Source: Bacteroidetes bacterium OLB12 (lineage in GTDB: Bacteria; Bacteroidota; Bacteroidia; Cytophagales; Cyclobacteriaceae). From it: a DNA stretch of 64,000 nt. How positions within the stretch are numbered: the first letter of the stretch is position 1; each line of letters starts with the position of its first letter. Made by a program: the position numbers and the translations under genes. This document shows, one piece after another, positions 49,901 to 58,686 of the stretch. Below the pieces are notes generated by a model. The model worked only from the letters and a program-made list of their open reading frames with translations. It searched no databases and was not told the DNA's origin. The DNA lies in contig LNFR01000083.1 of assembly GCA_001567185.1 (NCBI GenBank), positions 18,014 to 82,013 of the forward strand, written 5' to 3'.

Positions 49901-51776
49901 TTAAATCAGTTTTACGAAAACAAGGTGCAACAAATTCATATTGTGGGCGAATACGCTAAGAAAATGATTAGCGACTACAAAGGAGCACTCCAGTTTGTTG
50001 ATGACTATTTTCAATTGAACTATGCTTCTTTTCTAAACAAGTATTTCAAGGGCAGCAGACAAAACGAAATTAAAAGGAATTTAACCCCTGCCAAGTTCCG
50101 GCAGTTATTTGGTTCATTATCTCCAACTCAATTAGAAATAATTAAGGACAATGAACCCAAACACATTGCAGTTGTAGCTGGTCCTGGGAGTGGTAAAACT
50201 AGAGTGCTAGTTCACAAATTGGCTTCACTGCTTTTGATGGAGGACGTAAAACATGAGCAGCTTTTGATGATTACATTTTCAAGAGCTGCAGCAACAGAGT
50301 TCAAGAAGCGCTTGCTTTCGCTTATTGGAAACGCAGCCCATTACATTGAAATAAAAAACGTTTCACTCATACTGCTTTGATTTGTTAGGAAAGGTTGGAA
50401 GTCTGGAAAAATCAGATGTCATTTTGAAAAGCACAATTGAGAAAATCAGAAGCGGAGAAGTTGAGGTCAATCGCATTACAAAAACTGTCTTAGTGATTGA
50501 TGAAGCACAGGACATGAATGCTGATGAGTTTGCATTGATAAGCACTTTGATGGAGCTTAATGAAGACATGAGAGTAATTGCAGTCGGAGACGATGACCAA
50601 AACATCTACGAATTCAGGGGAGCTAGTTCAAAATATCTAGAGCAATTCATAACGGAAAGGAAAGCTACCAAGCATGAGTTGATTGAAAATTATAGGAGCA
50701 AAAATAACTTAGTCGAATTCACAAACGGGTTTGCAAAAAAGATTGGCCACCGCTTAAAAGAAACAACAATTTCCGCAAAACAAACCGACAATGGAAATAT
50801 AAAATTAGTTTGTTACCAAAATGGGAATCTCATTTCACCACTGGTACACGACATACTTACAACAGACCTTTCAGGAACTACTTGTGTACTGACTAAAACA
50901 AATGATGAGGCATTGCAAATTACTGGGTTACTCCTAAAGAATGGGATGCAAGCAAAGTTGATTCAAAGCAATGACGGGTTCGGTTTGCAAAACCTTCTAG
51001 AGATTAGATCCCTCCTCAATGCGATAAACTTAGAAGATGAAATGAAGGTTATCAGCGATGAGATTTGGGCAAACGCTAAGAGAGAATTGAAAACTCAATT
51101 CCGGCTGAGCTCAAAGTTGGAATTGTGTGAAAATCTTATCAAACAGTTTGAAGAAAGTAACTCAAAAAAGAAATACAAATCCGATTTAGAAGTTTTCATC
51201 AGAGAATCAAAACTTGAAGATTTTTACAATGAAAACGGAGAGACCATTTTTGTTTCTACTATTCACAAGTCAAAAGGAAAAGAGTTTGATAATGTTTTCC
51301 TGATGCTTGAAAACTTCAACGCATCGACCGATGAAAGTAAACGCCAACTTTACGTTGGAATGACGCGAGCAAAACGCAATTTGACAATTCATTCAAACGG
51401 AAACTACCTTGACAACATCACAGCGGAAAATTTGGAGCGAATGGAAGACAGAGGAACACATCTGCCTCCAAATGAGTTAGCAATGCACTTGTCACTAAAA
51501 GATGTTTGGTTGGACTATTTTACAACAAGGCAACATCTAGTCTCAGGACTTACAAGTGGTGAAAATCTATTAATAAACGGTGACGAATGTACGACCTCTA
51601 AAGGACAATCAGTCCTGAGGTTTTCAAGACAAGCTCTCAATACAATTGAAGCACAAAGGCAAAGGGGTTATCACTTGAAGCAAGCTAAAGTGAATTTTAT
51701 TGTTTACTGGTTGAAAGAAGGTGCAGATCAAGAAATAAAGATTGTTTTGCCTGAACTATACTTTGAAAAAAGGTAG
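46973..51776 (+). CDS. Exonuclease-RecQ-UvrD fusion helicase (one frameshift)
   Basis: A 1600-residue protein after dropping one A at 50353-50358, which joins YIEIKTFHSYCFDLLGKVGS. Domains in order: a DEDD-type 3'-5' exonuclease-like part (FIDTEIEP with D8 and E10; GHNIFNHD with D58; H93 and D112); a CxxC segment near 233; a complete RecQ SF2 helicase (PTGGGKSITFQ near 285, DEAHCFSSWGQDFR near 388, YIQEAGRAGRD); a helical linker of about 450 residues; and a UvrD-type SF1 helicase (GPGSGKTRVL near 1068, DEAQDMNADE near 1173, TIHKSKGKEFDNVF, LYVGMTRAKRNL). It is A/T-richer than the flanks and is followed by two nuclease-like genes. Confidence 0.85.
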
Positions 51777-51921
51777 TAAACAATGGAAAGCATAGAAATT
51801 GCGACTTTTGCGCAAGCTGCACTTATTTCATAACAAATGCCGGTTCTATCTTTACTCCATTGAGCCAGATATGATTTTTTGAAAATGTTTTTCTCTAAAT
51901 TTCGAATAAAGCTATAAATCA

Positions 51922-52776
51922 ATGGCAAGCAAACTGTGGTCAAGGGAAGAACTTATACTTGCATTCAATCTCTATTTAAAGTTGCCGTTTGGTAAAATGC
52001 ACAGTAGAACACATGAAATAGTTCAGTTATCCAAAATAATAAACAGAACACCCGCCTCTGTAGCAATCCGTCTTACAAATTTTGCGCATTTAGATCCATT
52101 TCATAAAAATCGAGGTGTTAGCGGAATGTCTGGAGGGAAGAAGCAATGTGAGCCAATTTGGAATGAATTTATTCATAATAGAGAAAGATTGCTCTTCGAA
52201 AGTGAAAGAATCCTGGCAGAAGCCGAAAAGCAAACCATAGAGACAAAGTTTTCGGAAATTCTCAAAGGAACAGAGAATCTTAAAGGGGATGTAAAATTGA
52301 GAGAAGTTAAAACCAGAGTAAATCAAAATATCTTCCGCCAAATTGTAATTGCCAATTATTCCGTCAAATGTGCGATCTCCGGAATAGATATCCCTGATCT
52401 TTTGGTTGCAAGCCACATCATTCCATGGGCAGAAAATGAAGAACACCGACTGAATCCAGAAAATGGCCTTTGTTTATCATCACTCTACGATAAAGCATTC
52501 GATAAAGGTTACATTGGAATAAATCACAATTTTGAAATTATACTTTCAACCTTTCTAAAAAAGAAAAATAAGGAGGAATACTTCGCCAAATTCTTTTCTC
52601 CTTTTGATGGCAAAAAAATCATCCTACCAAGAAAGTATCACCCCAACAAAATTTTTTACAATATCACCTTGACACAATCTTTGAGGGGTGACATTCCTTC
52701 AATCCTATATACTAATGTAGTTAAGCAACATTCAGAGGCACTTCAATCCGAGGTGCTGAAAGATTCCCACATTTAG
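51922..52776 (+). CDS. HNH endonuclease
   Basis: A 284-residue nuclease-like protein. The N-terminal 70 residues are a Myb/SANT-like helical module (LWSREELILAFNLYLKLPFG, INRTPASVAIRLTNFAHLDP) found on this type of restriction-like HNH protein. The HNH_2-type catalytic part reads CAISGIDIPDLLVASHIIPW, then NPENGLCLSSLYDKAFDKGY, with the general-base His in ASHIIPW and the Asn in NPENG. It lies 145 bases after the helicase on the same strand. It could cut foreign DNA alone, or DNA opened by the helicase; that is inference. Confidence 0.85.
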   Translation: MASKLWSREELILAFNLYLKLPFGKMHSRTHEIVQLSKIINRTPASVAIRLTNFAHLDPFHKNRGVSGMSGGKKQCEPIWNEFIHNRERLLFESERILAEAEKQTIETKFSEILKGTENLKGDVKLREVKTRVNQNIFRQIVIANYSVKCAISGIDIPDLLVASHIIPWAENEEHRLNPENGLCLSSLYDKAFDKGYIGINHNFEIILSTFLKKKNKEEYFAKFFSPFDGKKIILPRKYHPNKIFYNITLTQSLRGDIPSILYTNVVKQHSEALQSEVLKDSHI

Positions 52777-52859
52777 ATAAATCTCAAAAACATCCAGACC
52801 GAAACATTTGACCACAAACAGAAAACAATATCTTTGTCTAGTTAAGTTGTATCAATTCT

Positions 52860-53366
52860 ATGCTACAATATCAACTGTTCCCCCGTTCATTTGGCATTAC
52901 CTCTGAAGTTGAAGCCGTCATTAAATGTTTTGATAAGAATTACAACAAAATAAAATCACCCGAAAATAATCTGAACAGTGATGGGGTACTGAAAGTTATT
53001 TCTAACGAATTGAAGAATCTCAATTTTAAAGTTGAGCAGAGCAAAGCGAAAGAGGATAAAATCAAAATTCCGGTTCTCTTTAGCTTGAATAATAAAATAG
53101 ATAAATTTTTTGACGCGGATGCCGTAAGTGCCGATGGGAAAATTGTTTTGGAGGTTGAGGCAGGAAGAGCGTATGTAAATAATCAATTTTTGAAAGATGT
53201 CTTTCAAGCTTGTATGATGCCCAGTGTTGACTATTTGATTTTAGCTGTTAGGAATGACTATAGGGGGAGCGATGATTTTTCAAGGATTTTTCAATTCTTT
53301 GAAACACTTTACATTAATGGAAGATTGCAACTTCCACTTAAAGGAATTGTCTTGATTGGGTATTGA
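52860..53366 (+). CDS. Putative PD-(D/E)XK-like nuclease, third gene of the helicase island
   Basis: A 168-residue soluble protein. The centre reads FFDADAVSADGKIVLEVEAG: an Asp, a beta hairpin, then Glu-x-Glu, which resembles the acidic core of PD-(D/E)XK nucleases of the BglII-like kind, with a helix (NNQFLKDVFQACMM) and a buried strand (VDYLILAVRNDYRG) after it. The C-terminus RLQLPLKGIVLIGY is well formed. The family has no name I can recall, so the nuclease role is inference. It shares strand and composition with the HNH and helicase genes, 83 bases downstream. Confidence 0.55.
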   Translation: MLQYQLFPRSFGITSEVEAVIKCFDKNYNKIKSPENNLNSDGVLKVISNELKNLNFKVEQSKAKEDKIKIPVLFSLNNKIDKFFDADAVSADGKIVLEVEAGRAYVNNQFLKDVFQACMMPSVDYLILAVRNDYRGSDDFSRIFQFFETLYINGRLQLPLKGIVLIGY

Positions 53367-53399
53367 CCTTAGGACACATCCCCTAAAGCCCCTCCGCAA

Positions 53400-53523
53400 T
53401 TATAAAATCAGTTTAACTACCACCATCACCCCCACAAGCAATAACCGGTAACCACGGGTTGCATCCTTAGCCCGCGATGTACTACCTTGTAGATCGTGTA
53501 TGGCTAACCTCTTTAACCCGATT
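53400..53523 (-). other. Possible membrane-helix tail fragment in the gap before the CE15 gene
   Basis: A minus-strand open stretch ends at 53400-53402 with a basic segment followed by one hydrophobic helix (TRGYRLLLVGVMVVVKLIL). It looks like the last helix of a membrane protein, but it has no start codon and no family match. It may be a decayed gene end or chance. Confidence 0.25.
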
Positions 53524-53576
53524 TTATGTTTTTACAATACCTTCTGCCCGCGCAATCCGGTTTGCATTCTTTCCTG

Positions 53577-54851
53577 ATGCACAACGCCACCCCAATACTT
53601 TTACCCGTTGCCCTTGTGCTGTGCCTGGCGCTGCAGGCCGCGGCCCAGGGTTTTGTTCCCAACTATGACGAATCAAAAGTGCCCCCCTACACACTGCCCG
53701 ATCCGCTGATAACCCGTGCGGGAGAACCGGTGCGGTCGGTTGCTGCGTGGAAGAATAAACGTGTCCCGGAAATTGCAGCGTTGTTCAGCGAGCATGTGTA
53801 TGGTTCCTTTCCGGCCGGCCCGCGCTCAACCCGCTTTGAAGTGTTGCGCGAAAGCAACCAGCTGCTGGGGGGCAAAGCCCTGGCCCGGCAGGTGCGGGTT
53901 TATTTCGGCACTACGGCCGGGTACATGGATGTGCTGCTCTTTCTTCCTGCTAAAGCAAAAAAACCCGTTCCTGTTTTTGTGGGGCTCAACTTTATGGGCA
54001 ACCATACCGTGTTGAACGATCCGTGGATTCCCCTCACCACGCGCTGGGTAAGCAACAACACCACCTACCACATTACCGACAACCGCACCAATGAAGGCAC
54101 CCGCGGTGTGCAGGCCGACCGTTGGTGTGTAGAAATGATATTGGATGCCGGCTATGGTGTAGCCACTGCCTACTACGGTGATCTGGAACCCGATCATGCA
54201 GAAGGATGGAAAACCGGCATACGCACTACGATGCAACCCTACACGGCACTAAAGCCGGAACAATGGGGCGCACTGGGTGCCTGGGGCTGGGGCTTATCGC
54301 GCATGATGGATTACCTGGAGACCGACAAAAACGTAGATGCCAGAAAGGTGATGGTTATGGGCCACTCGCGGTTGGGCAAAGCAGCTTTGTGGGCGGCTGC
54401 CAACGATGCGCGTTTTGCGATGGTTATCTCCAACAACTCCGGAGAAGGAGGCGCAGCACTTACGCATCGCAACTTTGGCGAAACGGTAGGCTTTATTACT
54501 TCCACTTTTCCGCATTGGTTTGTAAAAAAATTCAGCACGTATGCCGATGATCTTTCAGCCCTTCCGGTGGATCAGCACATGCTGATGGCACTGATGGCAC
54601 CGAGGCCGTTGTATGTGGCCAGTGCCCAGGAAGATCAGTGGGCCGATCCGCATGGCGAATTTCTGAGTGCATACCATGCGGGGCCTGTTTATGCGTTATT
54701 CGGAAAGACCGGACTGGGTACCGATAAGATGCCGGCAACTGAACAACCCGTTGGTGATTTTGTGCGGTATCACATTCGCCAGGGCGAGCATGATGTAAAG
54801 CCGTACGACTGGCAACAGTATATTTCCTTTGCCAACAAACATTTTCGGTAA
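53577..54851 (+). CDS. CE15-type carbohydrate esterase (glucuronoyl methylesterase-like)
   Basis: An exported esterase of about 424 residues. The ATG at 53577 gives a good signal peptide (PILLPVALVLCLALQAAAQG); an upstream ATG at 53526 is in frame but spoils it. The catalytic Ser is in VMVMGHSRLGKAALW near residue 262, matching the G-x-S-R-x-G-K motif of CE15, with an oxyanion Arg after it. A Glu in NNSGEGGAALTHRN and the His in IRQGEHDVKPYDW complete the site. CE15 enzymes cut ester links between lignin and glucuronoxylan. G+C rises again here compared with the helicase island. Confidence 0.8.
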   Translation: MHNATPILLPVALVLCLALQAAAQGFVPNYDESKVPPYTLPDPLITRAGEPVRSVAAWKNKRVPEIAALFSEHVYGSFPAGPRSTRFEVLRESNQLLGGKALARQVRVYFGTTAGYMDVLLFLPAKAKKPVPVFVGLNFMGNHTVLNDPWIPLTTRWVSNNTTYHITDNRTNEGTRGVQADRWCVEMILDAGYGVATAYYGDLEPDHAEGWKTGIRTTMQPYTALKPEQWGALGAWGWGLSRMMDYLETDKNVDARKVMVMGHSRLGKAALWAAANDARFAMVISNNSGEGGAALTHRNFGETVGFITSTFPHWFVKKFSTYADDLSALPVDQHMLMALMAPRPLYVASAQEDQWADPHGEFLSAYHAGPVYALFGKTGLGTDKMPATEQPVGDFVRYHIRQGEHDVKPYDWQQYISFANKHFR

Positions 54852-54877
54852 GCGAAATTTTCTTTCTGTTTTCCTGT

Positions 54878-54908
54878 TGTCAGGTGTTACCACGAAAGAC
54901 CTGACAGC
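54878..54908. repeat. Palindromic repeat, family 2 (TCAGGT/ACCTGA), single copy
   Basis: A short inverted repeat, TGTCAGGT and ACCTGACA arms around about 12 bases, placed 27 bases after the CE15 gene. The same arms recur at 57511-57667 and in part at 63975-63990. It could serve as a transcription end, but no T run follows. Confidence 0.5.
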
Positions 54909-55010
54909 AAATAAAATAGCGGACTCAAAAAGAACGGATTCAAAAATGTTCTAACAACGGAGAGAGAGCAAATGAAAAAAATGACGTCTAAAAATTAAGT
55001 ATATTTGTAA

Positions 55011-55346
55011 ATGGACTTAATGGCTATCCTAAAGGAGAGGTATTCCGATTTTGTTGAGCTCTGCCGTACACACAAGGTGGACAAAATCTATGCCTTTGGG
55101 TCATCGGTTACCAACCATTTTAATCCCCAAAAAAGTGATATTGATCTTGTGGTTAAGGTTGATATTGACGACCCTGTTGACCGCGGAGAAGCGCTTCTTT
55201 CACTATGGGACAACCTGGAGGAGCTTTTTAAAAGGAAAGTTGACTTACTAACGGAGGACTCTATTCGAAATCCTTATCTGAAGGCTAACATTAATCGGAC
55301 AAAAAAATTGATCTATGACGGAGAAGGAGAAAAAGTTTTTGTCTGA
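55011..55346 (+). CDS. MNT-type nucleotidyltransferase antitoxin
   Basis: A 111-residue minimal nucleotidyltransferase (MntA type). The GSxxT/S...DxD motif is plain: YAFGSSVTNHFNPQKSDIDL with the Asp pair in SDIDLVVKV and a third Asp in KVDLLTEDSI. In known MNT/HEPN modules the MNT protein adds AMP to the HEPN toxin and blocks it. It overlaps the HEPN gene downstream by 32 bases. A/T-rich, with a likely start at the ATG at 55011. Confidence 0.8.
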   Translation: MDLMAILKERYSDFVELCRTHKVDKIYAFGSSVTNHFNPQKSDIDLVVKVDIDDPVDRGEALLSLWDNLEELFKRKVDLLTEDSIRNPYLKANINRTKKLIYDGEGEKVFV

Positions 55347-55648
55347 CATATTAACTTCGATTGAACTAATTGAAAATTTTACCAAAGATTTAGCATCCTT
55401 TACCGATTACCAAAAGCGACCTCAAGACCAAAGGGGCTGTTGAAAGACATTTAGGAATTATTGGGGAAGCAGTAAATAAATTTCTGAAAGAATCCGAAGC
55501 GAACCACTTAAAGAGTGCTTCTAAAATAATTAGCCTGAGAAATAGGTTGATTCATTCATACGACAATATTGACGACTCTATTATTTGGTCAATTCTTACC
55601 CGGTATTTGCGCCCTCTTAAAGTGGAGGTGAAGAAGAAAATGGAATGA
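55315..55648 (+). CDS. HEPN-domain toxin, HepT-like (one frameshift)
   Basis: About 110 residues once one extra base near 55416-55418 is removed. The start MTEKEKKFLSDILTSIELIE leads to FTDYQKDLKTKGAVERHLGI after the join, and then to the HEPN catalytic motif SLRNRLIHSYDNID (R-x4-H-x-Y). HepT toxins are ribonucleases that cut mRNA or tRNA and are kept off by their MNT partner, encoded just upstream in overlapping fashion. The corrected length is that of intact HepT proteins. Confidence 0.75.
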
Positions 55649-55821
55649 AGGATCTCTGCCTTGCACAAGCAAACAAGCCTCTCTGCCTTCACCAATAGCA
55701 ACGCGAAAATATCTTTTTTACTCATTTTCGTCCGGGCGTAAAAGTATCATTCAAAGGCTCTTTCCTACCTTTTACAGTTTTAAGGCTTAATGCAATTTTG
55801 AATCGTAAAACACAAAGAAAA

Positions 55822-56469
55822 ATGAAAATTGCAGTAATTGGCACAACCGGTTTTGTGGGCTCAAGCATCACAACCGAATTAACAAACCGTAACCACCGTG
55901 TTACCGGAATTTCACGAAGCAACAAAACGTCTGACAAACAAAATCTGACTCACGTAAACGTTGACATTCTCAATGTAAATGAGCTTTCCAATGCTTTAAA
56001 AGGAAACGATGTGGTTGTAAGCGCCTTTAATGCCGGCTGGACAAATCCGAATCTCTACAACGAGTTTATAGCAGGATCAAAAGCTATTCAGGAAGCGGTA
56101 AAACTTGCAGGCGTTAAACGTTACCTTGTGATTGGCGGTGCCGGAAGCTTGTACGTAGCTGAGGGAATTCAGGCGGTAGATACTCCTTCTTTTCCCAAAG
56201 AGTTTTATGCCGGGGCAAGTGCTGCCCGCGATTACCTTAAGCTGCTCAGGAATGAACAGGATCTGGACTGGGTGTTTTTCAGTCCGGCACTCGAAATGCA
56301 CCAGGGCATTACAACGGGCCGCACCGGCAACTATCGATTAGGAAAGGATGTGCCGGTATTTGATGAAAACAAAAGAAGTGTTTTGTCGGTGGAAGACTTA
56401 GCCGTTGTTATTGCTGACGAGGTGGAAAACCCAAAACATCACAAAGAAAGATTTACAGCAGCGTATTAA
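55822..56469 (+). CDS. NAD(P)-dependent oxidoreductase, NmrA-like
   Basis: A 215-residue atypical short-chain reductase or NAD(P)H-binding protein. The start MKIAVIGTTGFVGSSITTEL holds the Rossmann motif GTTGFVGSS. RYLVIGGAGSLYV and VFFSPALEMHQGI fit NmrA-like/SDR family members (compare YwnB-type proteins). An earlier TTG at 55798 is in frame but adds only a charged stub. It is probably a cytosolic reductase with unknown substrate. The esterase at 56535 is on the same strand 65 bases on. Confidence 0.8.
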   Translation: MKIAVIGTTGFVGSSITTELTNRNHRVTGISRSNKTSDKQNLTHVNVDILNVNELSNALKGNDVVVSAFNAGWTNPNLYNEFIAGSKAIQEAVKLAGVKRYLVIGGAGSLYVAEGIQAVDTPSFPKEFYAGASAARDYLKLLRNEQDLDWVFFSPALEMHQGITTGRTGNYRLGKDVPVFDENKRSVLSVEDLAVVIADEVENPKHHKERFTAAY

Positions 56470-56534
56470 GAAAGTTATTGCGCTCCTGCAAAATCCTTGG
56501 TTGCTAAATCATACAACTAAAACAAACATATCAT

Positions 56535-57470
56535 ATGAAGAAGTTTATCTTTCTATTTCTTCTGAGCACACAATTAGTTGCTCAGCCAGGGCCTCCGGAT
56601 TATTCAAAGTTTTTTATTGAGGCTTCCAAATCCTGGGTGGACGTAGATTATGTTGGCGATGGCATTATCGGCCATAAGTTGGATGTGTTCCTGCCCAAAA
56701 CAGGTAACGGTCCGTTTCCTGTGGTAATTGTTATTTACGGAAGTGCGTGGTTTTCTAATTCCTCTAAATCTGCAAATTATCATGTGGGTTTAGATCAGGC
56801 TCTTTTAGGTGCAGGCTTTGCCGTAGTAAATATCAATCACCGTTCGAGCATGGATGCAAAATGGCCCGCACAGATACACGATGTGAAAGCAGCTATTCGT
56901 TTTATCCGGGCCAATGCCGCAACCTTTTCGCTGGATAATTCATTCATTGGTGTTACCGGATTTTCGTCCGGAGGGCACTTGTCTGCAATGGCGGGCGCAA
57001 CGAGCAATACAAAAACCGATAAGATAAATGGTTTAGATATTGATTTGGAAGGCAACCTCGGCAAATTTCTGGAAACAAGCAGCCATGTAGATGCCGTGGT
57101 GGACTGGTTTGGCCCCACCAATTTTTTGACGATGGACGAATGTGATAAGAATATGAATCACAACGATGCAAAATCACCTGAGTCCACCTTAATTGGTGGC
57201 GCGATCCAGGAAAATAAAGAGAAGGTAGCCTTAGCCAACCCGTTATCATACGTAAACAAGAATGACCCGCCCTTCTTGATTTTCCATGGTAATAAAGACC
57301 CTTTGGTGCCTCATTGCCAGAGTGAACAATTGTTTGAAAAATTACAAAAAGAAGGACCCCGCAGTGAACTGGTAATTGTAGAGGGTGGCGGCCACGGGCC
57401 TTTGGTTTTTGTGGAGAATAATTTTCAAAAAATGAATGCCTTTTTCAAAGCACAAGCTAAACGCAAATAA
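56535..57470 (+). CDS. Secreted alpha/beta-hydrolase esterase
   Basis: A 311-residue exported esterase of the alpha/beta hydrolase fold (BD-FAE/esterase-like). The signal peptide is MKKFIFLFLLSTQLVAQ. The nucleophile is in VTGFSSGGHLSAMAG near residue 142, the Asp in FHGNKDPLVPHCQ near 254 and the His in EGGGHGPLVF near 286. The oxyanion region VIYGSAWF departs from the usual HGG. Small carboxyl esters are likely substrates. Confidence 0.8.
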   Translation: MKKFIFLFLLSTQLVAQPGPPDYSKFFIEASKSWVDVDYVGDGIIGHKLDVFLPKTGNGPFPVVIVIYGSAWFSNSSKSANYHVGLDQALLGAGFAVVNINHRSSMDAKWPAQIHDVKAAIRFIRANAATFSLDNSFIGVTGFSSGGHLSAMAGATSNTKTDKINGLDIDLEGNLGKFLETSSHVDAVVDWFGPTNFLTMDECDKNMNHNDAKSPESTLIGGAIQENKEKVALANPLSYVNKNDPPFLIFHGNKDPLVPHCQSEQLFEKLQKEGPRSELVIVEGGGHGPLVFVENNFQKMNAFFKAQAKRK

Positions 57471-57510
57471 AAAGTATTACCAACTAATTAACTCAGGTTG
57501 TGATTAACTG

Positions 57511-57667
57511 GCCGTCAGGTTTCTCCGCTGACAGTACCGCCTGACAGCCTTTACCACGATGATTACAGTTATCTCTGCCGTCAGGTGCTACCACCTGACG
57601 GCCTTTACCCGGATGATTACAGTAAAAAAGTTCTTATGCTATCAGGTCGAAAAGACCTGACAGCAAA
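57511..57667. repeat. Cluster of family 2 palindromes and a tandem 23-base unit
   Basis: Three palindromes lie in one gap: GCCGTCAGGT with CCTGACAGC (57511-57549, imperfect), GCCGTCAGGTGCTACCACCTGACGGC (57578-57603), and ATCAGGTCGAAAAGACCTGACAG (57640-57663). Between them a 23-base unit GCCTTTACC(A/C)(C/G)GATGATTACAGT occurs at 57547-57569 and again at 57601-57623. The cluster lies between the esterase and the AraC regulator genes, ending 65 bases before the latter's start. Confidence 0.65.
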
Positions 57668-57732
57668 TGGGCTCATAAGAAATTTCACCGATCGGAGATT
57701 TCGTCTATTTTAGTGGACGACTTCCCCGGCAA

Positions 57733-58599
57733 ATGGCAGAGAAAATTATCAATTACAAATTCAAACCCGGTCTAAAACTCGAAATTGAGATTCTGCCCAT
57801 TCAATCCTTATACAAAAAGCATAAGAACATTCTCACCGTTCCGCACCGGGCCGATTTTTACCATGTGCTTTTTATACGAAAAGGGAAGGGCCAGCATCTA
57901 ATCGATTTCCAGCCCATTCAGCTTTCATCCAATACCCTGCTATTTATAAAAAAGGGTAAGGTTCATTTTTTTGATAAGTCGGGAAAGCTGGAAGGCGACT
58001 TGATTCTTTTTACTGAAGATTTTTTTTGCCGCAACGAAGATGACTTAACCTTTCTGCACAGCACCATTTTGTTCAACGACTTGCTGGATAATACGGCAAT
58101 AAAAACAAGTGCTTCCAATACATTTTTCAGCGATGTAATTGAAGCCATGAAAAAGGAACTGAACAATCAGGCAAAGGAATTCCATCATGAAATGCTTCAA
58201 AACCTCTTGCACAATCTGCTGATGGCCGCACACCGCGAAAAGCGAGCGCAAGGATACCGCGAATTGCCAAAGGGAGCAGACCTGGACTACACCTTGCTTT
58301 TTAATGAACTGATCGACAAATATTTTTTAACCAGAAAATCAGTGAACGAATATGCCGCCAACATTCACATTACTGAAAAAAGACTCAGCAAAGCAACTTC
58401 GAATATCCTGGGTAAATCCCCAAAGGAGTTAATAAGCCAACGGGTAGTTTTAGAGGCAAAGCGGCTTTTGGTTCACACCAATCAGCCCATCAAAGAGATT
58501 GCATTTCACTTAGGATTTGTTGAAACCACAAATTTTATCAAGTACTTCAAATCCCACACAGGCTCTACTCCTACCGAGTTCAGAGAATCTCATCTTTAA
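57733..58599 (+). CDS. AraC family transcriptional regulator
   Basis: A 288-residue DNA-binding protein with an N-terminal cupin-like sensing domain (FYHVLFIRKGKGQHLIDFQP) and the C-terminal AraC double HTH (VNEYAANIHITEKRLSKATS, then PIKEIAFHLGFVETTNFIKY and the closing FKSHTGSTPTEFRESHL). It would respond to a small ligand. The DMT transporter next to it is the nearest possible target. Frame intact. Confidence 0.85.
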   Translation: MAEKIINYKFKPGLKLEIEILPIQSLYKKHKNILTVPHRADFYHVLFIRKGKGQHLIDFQPIQLSSNTLLFIKKGKVHFFDKSGKLEGDLILFTEDFFCRNEDDLTFLHSTILFNDLLDNTAIKTSASNTFFSDVIEAMKKELNNQAKEFHHEMLQNLLHNLLMAAHREKRAQGYRELPKGADLDYTLLFNELIDKYFLTRKSVNEYAANIHITEKRLSKATSNILGKSPKELISQRVVLEAKRLLVHTNQPIKEIAFHLGFVETTNFIKYFKSHTGSTPTEFRESHL

Positions 58600-58686
58600 A
58601 CAGTCATCAGAAAAACCATTGACAGATTGTTTCCCTTTTGGAATCGGGCAGCGTTTTAATTTAGCTTTGACTAAAATTCAAAATAT

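Noticed and set aside
53400-53523. Minus-strand membrane protein gene before the CE15 esterase
   Set aside because: Only one hydrophobic helix and no start codon or family match; kept as a low-confidence fragment and not as a gene.
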